From: Prevotella sp. UBA2742
GTDB taxonomy: Bacteria; Bacteroidota; Bacteroidia; Bacteroidales; Bacteroidaceae
Length of the DNA: 64,000 nucleotides
Assembly (NCBI GenBank): GCA_002353485.1
Contig: DEJS01000007.1
Coordinates: forward strand, 24,327 to 88,326
Direction of reading: 5' to 3'
Positions 51,243 through 57,043 of this stretch are shown one piece after another. Made by a program: the position numbers and the translations under genes. A model generated the notes under the pieces. That model saw only the letters and a program-made list of their open reading frames with translations, was not told the DNA's origin and searched no databases. Numbering within the stretch: the stretch's first letter is position 1; each line of letters begins with the position of its first letter.

Positions 51243-51988
51243 CGCTGACCTACATCTTCCATAGTGGTTTTGTGCTGGAAACAGACAGTGCGATACTGGT
51301 GTTCGACTACTGGCTGGATCCCAGCCGAGTGATGCCGTCAGTGCTGAAAAGACAGAAGTCGCTGTTTGTCTTCTCCAGCCATTTCCACGAAGACCATTTC
51401 ACCAAGGAAATCTTCGAGTGGAGGAGCCTTCGGCAGGACATCACCTACATCCTGAGCAAGGACATTCTCAGACACAGGAGAGCCAATAAGGAGGATGCAG
51501 ACGTATGGCTGGCTAAAGGCGGCACATGGAGGGATGAGCGCATCGCCATCTGGGCACTGGGCAGCACGGACAGCGGTGTGTCGTGGATTGTCGAGACGGA
51601 GGGACGACGAATCTTCCATGCCGGCGACCTGAACAACTGGTATGCGAAGTTTCTGCCAACGGCAGTGCCAGGGCAGAAGATGTACAGTTTCGAGATGGAG
51701 GAAGTGTTTGACCCAATAGCCCACGAGAAGCAATATCTGGGCGAACTGAAGGATATTCGTAAAGTAGCGCACGACTTCGATGTGGTGATGTTTCCCATTG
51801 ACGGACGCATCGGCAATGGCTATACCCTTGGCGGGCGACAGTTCATCGAGCGGTTTAAGGTCGGACTCTTCGTGCCGATGCACTTCACTACAGGCTTCGA
51901 GTCCGTCTGGCGTTTCAAGGAGTTTACGGATGAAGCCCACATTCCCTTCTGGGCTATCAGCAGAGAAGGGGAAATGATAGAAGTCTAG
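51239..51988 (+). CDS. metallo-beta-lactamase-fold hydrolase (UlaG-like)
   Basis: The 249-residue cytoplasmic hydrolase has the metal motif SSHFHEDHF (HxHxDH), a later GDLNNWY with a metal-ligand Asp, and MFPIDGRIG and PMHF at the end. The compact form without long insertions resembles UlaG/L-ascorbate-6-phosphate lactonase-type enzymes, but the substrate is unknown. It is the third gene of a group with overlapping stops and starts. Confidence 0.84.
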   Translation: MTLTYIFHSGFVLETDSAILVFDYWLDPSRVMPSVLKRQKSLFVFSSHFHEDHFTKEIFEWRSLRQDITYILSKDILRHRRANKEDADVWLAKGGTWRDERIAIWALGSTDSGVSWIVETEGRRIFHAGDLNNWYAKFLPTAVPGQKMYSFEMEEVFDPIAHEKQYLGELKDIRKVAHDFDVVMFPIDGRIGNGYTLGGRQFIERFKVGLFVPMHFTTGFESVWRFKEFTDEAHIPFWAISREGEMIEV

Positions 51989-52001
51989 CAGGATAGTGAA
52001 C

Positions 52002-52313
52002 TTATAGAAAATTGGCGCCTAACTCCTTTTCCGCCATTTCCTTGATTCTGAGAAGTTCCGGATAGTTGTACTTCTTCTCCATCAACAATTGAAACAGACG
52101 TGTTGCAGCCTCGTTTTGCTTGCCCGTATAAAGGTCGGGGTGGCATTTCTTTTTCAGCACGTCGTAGAGGCGTTTTGACTTCTCCCAGTCGTGGGTGATA
52201 GACGAGAAGTCAACGTTAGCCGTCTTGTCCATCACCTCTTGCTTGTACTGCTGCTTTTCCGACTTAGAGCCGAATCTCTGTGTCAGCCACGATAAGATGT
52301 TTCCCATACGCAC
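52002..52313 (-). CDS. small J-domain-like protein with intact HPD
   Basis: The 103-residue protein is the last gene of a five-gene operon. An amphipathic N-terminus (GNILSWLTQRFG) is followed by a helix pair with KRLYDVLKKKCHPDLYTGKQNEAATRLFQLL. HPD (58-60) is the hallmark by which J-domains stimulate Hsp70 ATPase. The helix-loop-helix spacing fits helices II and III of a J-domain. The same C-x-P-x-x-F/Y pattern occurs twice, degenerated, in the product of the gene at 52725. MGNIL two codons later is an alternative start. Confidence 0.65.
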   Translation of the reverse strand: MRMGNILSWLTQRFGSKSEKQQYKQEVMDKTANVDFSSITHDWEKSKRLYDVLKKKCHPDLYTGKQNEAATRLFQLLMEKKYNYPELLRIKEMAEKELGANFL

Positions 52314-52317
52314 ACTA

Positions 52318-52719
52318 TTATGAATTTAGCAAGTTGATGGTCTCCATGTGGTCAGACAGCTTCCATTTGCAGCCATACGTGGCATTCTCGCCGTGAATCT
52401 CCAGTGTGTCCCATCCTAATACGACGAGGCGTCTCACCAGCTGCTCGTTGCTCAGTATGGTGTTGCCGATGAATATCATCTCGTCTTTAGACAGCAGTCT
52501 GCCAGTGAAGATCTTGATGCGAAAGCCAGAGTACATCCATCTCGAAAAAGCGTGTTTATAGGAGGGGTCGCCACGCGATATGCTGGCTTCAAGCATCGCA
52601 GGGGCTTCACCCATGACGAATGCCTCGCGTGCCGACTCGTTGAAGCTGCGCACAAGACGGTTGCGCTCGCTGCGGTCTTTGAACCAACTCACTATTTTGT
52701 TCCAGGTGTTTGCAAACAT
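52318..52719 (-). CDS. hypothetical protein of the J-like operon
   Basis: The 133-residue soluble protein begins MFANTWNKIVSWFKDRSERN, an amphipathic start like that of the next gene's product. It continues with ESAREAFVMGEAPAMLEASISRGDPSYKHAFSRW, then GRLLSKDEMIFIGNTILSNEQLVRRLVVLGWDTLEIHG. I recall similar proteins in Bacteroides, but no function. It lies 5 bp after the membrane protein gene and 4 bp before the HPD protein gene, so the three are almost surely made together. Confidence 0.68.
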   Translation of the reverse strand: MFANTWNKIVSWFKDRSERNRLVRSFNESAREAFVMGEAPAMLEASISRGDPSYKHAFSRWMYSGFRIKIFTGRLLSKDEMIFIGNTILSNEQLVRRLVVLGWDTLEIHGENATYGCKWKLSDHMETINLLNS

Positions 52720-52724
52720 AGGGG

Positions 52725-53351
52725 CTAATGATATAAAGTTAAATTTGCTACGATCACAACAATAACAAACAAAATAGCACTTAAAATAATAAGGAACAGT
52801 TCTATAATGTCAACTTCTTCTTTTTGGGGGGATTTTGTGGTTTTCTTACTATGCCTTGTTGGCTTGTACTCTTCTATCAACTCCTTCGCTTCCCCCTCAA
52901 TCTCTTCCAGCGCCAGCACATTATCAGCATTCATCAATACAGCCTGATAGAGCCTGTTGGACAGTTCTAATCGCTCCTTGTTATAGGATTCGCCAGTGAA
53001 GTTCTTCGGATTGCAGGCTGCCGATAGCCTGTCAAAAAGTTCCTCAGTAGAGAATTTGATGCCTAATTCCTCTATTGCTCGCAGACGGAGTTGCTTTAGT
53101 TGTTCATCTGCTTGTTCATCTGTATGAAGCACCTCAGAATAGAGTTCGTTTGCCTTTGACACCTTCTCTGGCTCGTAGGGATTCATAAAGTTCTCTGGCG
53201 CACATCTTGCCTTCAATTCCGCATGGAGTCCTTGATACCGCCCTCTTATAGGTTGCTTAAACAAAGCCTGAGGCTGCTCGGCATGGATTGTTTCTTCCTT
53301 GCCGATTTCTTCAAAGCTGATATTATCTTCTTGCATAGCCATCTGCTTCAT
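52725..53351 (-). CDS. C-terminally anchored membrane protein with two degenerate J-like repeats
   Basis: The 208-residue protein has two related helical modules. The first reads ELKARCAPENFMNPYEPEKV...LYSEVL (about 45-97), the second RLSAACNPKNFTGESYNKERL...LYQAVL (about 108-160). They align with the CHPDLYTGK...LFQLLM module of the protein at 52002, but the HPD is APE in one and NPK in the other. A Lys-rich linker (about 163-178) leads to a single C-terminal membrane helix (about 182-204), so the modules face the cytoplasm if it is tail-anchored. Function is unknown. Confidence 0.68.
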   Translation of the reverse strand: MKQMAMQEDNISFEEIGKEETIHAEQPQALFKQPIRGRYQGLHAELKARCAPENFMNPYEPEKVSKANELYSEVLHTDEQADEQLKQLRLRAIEELGIKFSTEELFDRLSAACNPKNFTGESYNKERLELSNRLYQAVLMNADNVLALEEIEGEAKELIEEYKPTRHSKKTTKSPQKEEVDIIELFLIILSAILFVIVVIVANLTLYH

Positions 53352-53359
53352 CGTTCAAT

Positions 53360-53596
53360 TTATGCGGCAGAACTTATCTCATAGAGATATTCTGGGGCGA
53401 AGTCGGCACCATTCTCCCATTCTACGGTGTTGAACTTGATGGAGAAGCGCTTGAAGAAGTTGATGTCCTTCAGAGGGGCAAAGACAGTCCCCTTAAGAGA
53501 ATCACTCAGGTCAACGATTCTCCGTTCTCCATTGTTGAACAGCAACAGCAGTTTGTAGCCGTCAATGTATTCTGCCTTTACAACTTCTATAAACAT
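53360..53596 (-). CDS. DUF2442 protein
   Basis: The 78-residue protein has the DUF2442 pattern: VKAEYIDGYKLLLLFNNGERRIVDLSDSL, then FAPLKDINFFKRFSIKFNTVEW and ADFAPEYLYE. DUF2442 genes commonly neighbour DUF4160 genes and the pair has been suggested to act like a toxin-antitoxin module, which is unproven to my knowledge. It lies 7 bp after the DUF4160 gene and 8 bp before the membrane protein gene. Confidence 0.85.
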   Translation of the reverse strand: MFIEVVKAEYIDGYKLLLLFNNGERRIVDLSDSLKGTVFAPLKDINFFKRFSIKFNTVEWENGADFAPEYLYEISSAA

Positions 53597-53603
53597 TGTC
53601 TTG

Positions 53604-53861
53604 CTATTTTAATGGTTCAATCTTATCGAGAGGCTCGCCCTTCTGTGCCTTGTCCCAATTGTTCATCAGTTCGGCACGATGATCATCAAGCCACTCCAGT
53701 ATCATACGTAGTGCTCTTCCGGGCATTTCGCCTCTCACAACACCATCCTTTATGTTCACGATAACTTTATAGTCACCATACCATGCATGGAAATGTGGCG
53801 GCTGATGATCGGAAAAATTCATCCAGATGTAGATTCCATAAAAGAAACTAATTTGTGGCAT
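53604..53861 (-). CDS. DUF4160 protein
   Basis: The 85-residue protein has the DUF4160 motif NFSDHQPPHFHAWYGDYKVIVNI followed by ALRMILEWLDDHRAELMNNWDKA. The start MPQISFFYGIYI at 53861 is fixed by the promoter at 53902-53895, since the earlier in-frame Met lies upstream of it. It is the first gene of the five-gene operon. The conserved His residues suggest metal or nucleic acid binding, but no activity is established. Confidence 0.87.
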   Translation of the reverse strand: MPQISFFYGIYIWMNFSDHQPPHFHAWYGDYKVIVNIKDGVVRGEMPGRALRMILEWLDDHRAELMNNWDKAQKGEPLDKIEPLK

Positions 53862-53894
53862 ATTTACGAGGTGCTTATTTTCAATCTTACGGTG

Positions 53895-53925
53895 CAAAGA
53901 TACGAAAATAATCTGAATCGCCAAC
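53895..53925 (-). promoter_or_regulatory. promoter of the DUF4160 to J-like operon
   Basis: On the minus strand GTTG (53925-53922), a 19-bp spacer and TATCTTTG (53902-53895) fit the consensus, 33 bases before the DUF4160 start. The next four genes have gaps of only 4-8 bp, so this is probably the only promoter of the group. Confidence 0.7.
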
Positions 53926-53944
53926 GGAAATCCAAATAATTTCG

Positions 53945-53952
53945 TAACTTTG
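53945..53952 (+). promoter_or_regulatory. -7 box of the flavin reductase gene
   Basis: TAACTTTG lies 25 bases before the ATG at 53978 and faces away from the DUF4160 promoter. Confidence 0.6.
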
Positions 53953-53977
53953 CAGCACATTTTATAAAAGACGGAGA

Positions 53978-54547
53978 ATGATGAAAAGTTTCAAATCAAA
54001 TGCGTGGATGCTTCCACAGCCAGTGCTGATTATCGGCACTTATGACAAGGACGGCCGGCCCAACGCCATGAATGCAGCATGGGGCGGCCAGTGGGATATG
54101 CATGAAATCATGATTTCGCTCGGCTCTCACCAGACAACGGACAACCTCGCCGTATGCCCTGAGTTCACGGTCACCTTTGCTACCGCTGATACGCTGGTGG
54201 CTGCTGACTATGTAGGCATTGTCAGTGGAAGAAACACTCCAGACAAGATGCAGAAGACTGGTTGGACCGTCGAAAAAGCGCCCAATGTGAATGCACCTTT
54301 GTTCCGTGACTTCCCGATGACCCTCGAATGTCGTGTGAAGCAGAAGTTGGACGAGTCTGAGACGGGTTACTACCTGATAGCCGAAATTGTAAATATCCTC
54401 TGCGCTGAGCAGTATCTGGGCGAGGATGGCAAGCCCGATGTGGAGTCGATGGACCTCATTACATACGATCCGGTTCACCACAACTACATCAAACTGGGTA
54501 ACATTGAGGGCAAGGCCTTCTCTGACGGCAAGCAGTTGAACGGGTAG
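53978..54547 (+). CDS. flavin reductase family protein
   Basis: The 189-residue FMN-binding split-barrel protein has VLIIGTYDKDGRPNAMNAAWGGQ, then the DNLAVCPEFTVTFAT and DYVGIVSGRNTPDKMQKTGW segments typical of this family. It probably reduces flavin or acts as a flavoprotein oxidoreductase in the cytoplasm; the substrate is unknown. MMK at the start allows ATG 53978 or 53981. A related remnant lies at 49284 and a broken zinc-ribbon gene follows directly. Confidence 0.88.
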   Translation: MMKSFKSNAWMLPQPVLIIGTYDKDGRPNAMNAAWGGQWDMHEIMISLGSHQTTDNLAVCPEFTVTFATADTLVAADYVGIVSGRNTPDKMQKTGWTVEKAPNVNAPLFRDFPMTLECRVKQKLDESETGYYLIAEIVNILCAEQYLGEDGKPDVESMDLITYDPVHHNYIKLGNIEGKAFSDGKQLNG

Positions 54548-54549
54548 TT

Positions 54550-54651
54550 GTGGCTTGGAAACTGAAATATCGCTGTCGTGACTGCGGCTACGAGGCCGAG
54601 GTGTATGAGGGTCGTGGCTTGTTCCGTCTGCAGATGTTCTACATCGTATAA
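54550..54651 (+). pseudogene. truncated zinc-ribbon gene fragment
   Basis: A GTG-started frame reads VAWKLKYRCRDCGYEAEVYEG, then RGLFRLQMFYIV and a stop, 33 residues in total. It has one CxxC knuckle (CRDC). A zinc ribbon needs a second, which would be expected further on but is missing, so it looks truncated. It starts two bases after the flavin reductase stop. Confidence 0.45.
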
Positions 54652-54721
54652 GCGTTGATTTGAAACGCATGGCATAATAAATCGTCGAGTCCGTCGCTGG
54701 GATGTTTGGCGCTTTAATTTG

Positions 54722-54847
54722 TCAGTCGTTTATGTAGTTCTTTGTACTCATGTCGTAATACAGAGCCTCCAACTCTTGAAGCGTAAGTTTCGCTATACCT
54801 ATAGATGTTTCTAATCCACTGTGTCGTCCGTGCCTGTTCTTAATCAT
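54722..54847 (-). pseudogene. possible gene remnant or small ORF
   Basis: The minus strand holds a 41-codon frame, MIKNRHGRHSGLETSIGIAK then LTLQELEALYYDMSTKNYIND and a stop. The frame continues open upstream (ISECHLRDYEQA) into the end of the phosphoesterase gene in another frame. The composition looks protein-like. I do not recognise the family, and no promoter was seen. The rest of the 54652-54882 gap shows nothing. Confidence 0.35.
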
Positions 54848-54882
54848 GGCTTGTTCATAGTCTCGCAGGTGACATTCTGAAA

Positions 54883-56877
54883 TTAACGTCCAATCGTCAG
54901 CACCACGTTGATGTCGTCAGTTCTGCTATTGTTCAACAGATCATTCATCTGGTTGGTATCTGAGAGCATGCTCTTTAGTCCGGGAGCAATCTGTGTGTCG
55001 AACACGGTTCCGGCGAGCGACTCGAGGAATTGGGTTGTAATATCATGCTGGCCGACAGCCTGTGACCGGTCGTGCAGCAGCTGCTGCAATTCGCTTCTCA
55101 GCTTTTCTACCAGTGTTGCCGCCTCCGGGTGTTGCCACTCGTTGCCTTCGTTGTGAATCATAAACACCTTGCACAGGTCGTCGCCGAGGTATTCGCTGAT
55201 GAGCTTCGTCAGCTCATGTGCATTGGGGGGAAGGAAGTCTTTTTTGCAACCTAACAGGGCCAGATAGCCCTTCTGCTGGTACGACTTAATGTCGTCCCAG
55301 GTGTAATCGATGTGCCACTCCAGTCCGCCGCTGATGTTGTCGTAGAGACGCTGGTAGCATGTGCCCTGCACGTCGGCCAGCTGGGGTATCGACTTGACAT
55401 ATTCGGTGGCTATCTCCCAACGGGTATAGTCGCCCGAGACCCTGATGGTGCGCCAGGGGTTGGGGTAGGAGATGGTGGACCCCGTTGCCACGTCGACGAT
55501 ACTGTCGCGCTTCACTTTCAGGGCATCCCAGTATTTGTAGGCAGCAATGTCCTGCAGGTGGGTATGTCCGGTGAAGGCCAGGTGGATGCCGTGCCTCATC
55601 ATCTTTTCACTGATGTTCTGATAGTCCTCAATGATGTATTCGCTCTGTATGGAGCCCTGGGCATCGTGGTGCTGCACGATGTTGTGGTGCTCCACCAGCA
55701 CTACCTGCTTGCCTTGTGCGCGTGCCTTGTCGGCCTCTGCCAGCGCCCAGGTCAGCGTAGCCTGGCGTATGCGGCCGGCGGTCTGGTTATAGTCTTTGTC
55801 GGCACCCTTGTCCTTGAACAGGTTCTCCTCATACAGATTGGTGTCGAGGCACAGTAGCACCAGTCCCTCCAGCGGCTCGCAGACGAACGACAGCGAGGCG
55901 GGGTCGGTAGCGTAGGCCTGGTTATAGCCGAAGTCGGCATAAATCTGCTTGAACATCTCTGGCGAGGTGCGCTCTGCCGAGCGTTTCTCGTCGCCGTTGA
56001 AGTAATAGCCCTCCGGATTGTCGATGTCGTGATTGCCTGGCACCAGAATCACCGGTATTCCTGCTGTGCGCAGGCGGGTGAGAATGCTCGCCACTAACTG
56101 GTGGCTCACCAGCTCGCCGTCTTTGGTCAGGTCGCCAGGTATGATGACGAGGTCAGGCTTGCGCTTGATGGCTTCGTCGACAAGTGTTTCCAGCACATCG
56201 GCACTGTATTCCAGCAGCTTGGGGTCAAAATTCAGATAGCTGCTGTAAGCCGACCCCTCACGTTCGAGCAGCTTCGGTGACATGACGTGGATGTCGCTGA
56301 TCACGAAGATGGTCTTGTAGCCCGTATCTGCGTTTCCACCATCGGGCAGCCACGCTTCCAGCTGCTTCTTCTGCGCTTCTGTAGCTGGCAGCAGGCTGAT
56401 GTTGCCGTTGCTGAAGACGAGCCTGCCGTTCAGGTACTTCACCTCGCGCACAAGATCTTTCGTGGCATCAGTGCCCAGCAGGTCCTTGCGCGTAATGAGT
56501 ATGGTGCCTGCCAGGTTCGTATAGGCGAAGTCGCCCCCCACCAGCTTGGGCATGTTCTCTTTCATTTTGTTGCTGGCGTCGACATAGAAGAAATACTCCT
56601 TGCCTTCGCCGTCGTCGTCGAAGTCGAAGGCGACGATTTGCCTCAACTGCTCCTTAGCCCCCTCCAAACCTCCCCCCGTAGGGGAGGCTTTTGACGCTCC
56701 CCTCTCTACGGGAGAGGGGCCGTGGGAGAGGCTCTCCGCATACCACAACTTGTAGAGTTCAGCGCCAATGGGTGTGGCCTGCGCTTCGTCCTTGCTGTCG
56801 CTGCACGAGGAGAGTGCAGTGGTGAGACCGCATAGTGTCAGAATGGCGGCCAGCATCCATAGATTCAACTTTCTCAT
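54883..56877 (-). CDS. calcineurin-like metallophosphoesterase lipoprotein
   Basis: The 664-residue predicted lipoprotein has its lipid Cys at residue 25 (TTALSSC), followed by SDSKDE, which fits a surface-export signal. The phosphoesterase domain has all family motifs: VISDIHVMS, IIPGDLTKDGE, VPGNHDI, VEHHNIVQHH and FTGHTHLQD. Residues 49-75 (SLSHGPSPVERGASK, then ASPTGGGLEGA) are encoded by an ~80-bp double-hairpin repeat inserted in frame between the signal region and the domain. The substrate, probably a phosphodiester, is unknown. It follows the MACPF gene on the same strand. Confidence 0.88.
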   Translation of the reverse strand: MRKLNLWMLAAILTLCGLTTALSSCSDSKDEAQATPIGAELYKLWYAESLSHGPSPVERGASKASPTGGGLEGAKEQLRQIVAFDFDDDGEGKEYFFYVDASNKMKENMPKLVGGDFAYTNLAGTILITRKDLLGTDATKDLVREVKYLNGRLVFSNGNISLLPATEAQKKQLEAWLPDGGNADTGYKTIFVISDIHVMSPKLLEREGSAYSSYLNFDPKLLEYSADVLETLVDEAIKRKPDLVIIPGDLTKDGELVSHQLVASILTRLRTAGIPVILVPGNHDIDNPEGYYFNGDEKRSAERTSPEMFKQIYADFGYNQAYATDPASLSFVCEPLEGLVLLCLDTNLYEENLFKDKGADKDYNQTAGRIRQATLTWALAEADKARAQGKQVVLVEHHNIVQHHDAQGSIQSEYIIEDYQNISEKMMRHGIHLAFTGHTHLQDIAAYKYWDALKVKRDSIVDVATGSTISYPNPWRTIRVSGDYTRWEIATEYVKSIPQLADVQGTCYQRLYDNISGGLEWHIDYTWDDIKSYQQKGYLALLGCKKDFLPPNAHELTKLISEYLGDDLCKVFMIHNEGNEWQHPEAATLVEKLRSELQQLLHDRSQAVGQHDITTQFLESLAGTVFDTQIAPGLKSMLSDTNQMNDLLNNSRTDDINVVLTIGR
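56656..56738. repeat. dispersed double-hairpin element, copy 1 (inside a coding region)
   Basis: The element has two palindromes: CCTCCCC with GGGGAGG around CCGTA, and CCCCTCTC with GAGAGGGG around a short loop. They are joined by CTTTTGACGCT. Copy 2 lies at 56961-57043 in the same orientation and is almost identical by eye. Copy 1 adds about 27 codons to the phosphoesterase without breaking the frame. Confidence 0.8.
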
Positions 56878-56911
56878 TGTTCCCTGTTTTTGCTTTGGTT
56901 GTTTCTTTCGT

Positions 56912-56944
56912 TGGTGACTGGCGGGGGAGTCGAACCCCCGCCAG
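56912..56944 (-). other. tRNA-like T-arm plus acceptor and CCA fragment
   Basis: On the minus strand the sequence reads GGGGG-TTCGACT-CCCCC (a five-pair T-stem with a seven-base T-loop), then the seven-base acceptor strand GCCAGTC, discriminator A and CCA. There is no D-arm, anticodon arm or 5' acceptor strand upstream, where the repeat element begins instead. It is therefore a 3'-half fragment. The stem can extend by five more pairs (CTGGC with GCCAG). Confidence 0.5.
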
Positions 56945-56960
56945 CCTGTGGTTTGTCCGA

Positions 56961-57043
56961 AGCCCCTCCAAGCCTCCCCCCGTAGGGGAGGCTTTTTGAC
57001 GCTCCCCTCTCTACGGGAGAGGGGCCGGGGGAGAGGCTTTCCG
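56961..57043. repeat. dispersed double-hairpin element, copy 2 (abutting the MACPF stop codon)
   Basis: This is the same element as at 56656-56738, with the same two palindromes and linker. It ends exactly next to the stop codon of the MACPF gene at 57044, where it may serve as a transcript-end hairpin, although no T-run follows. Confidence 0.8.

Noticed and set aside
52002..52313. Full canonical DnaJ co-chaperone
   Set aside because: Only the helix II-HPD-helix III part is recognisable. There is no G/F region, zinc fingers or C-terminal substrate domain, so it is called J-domain-like only.
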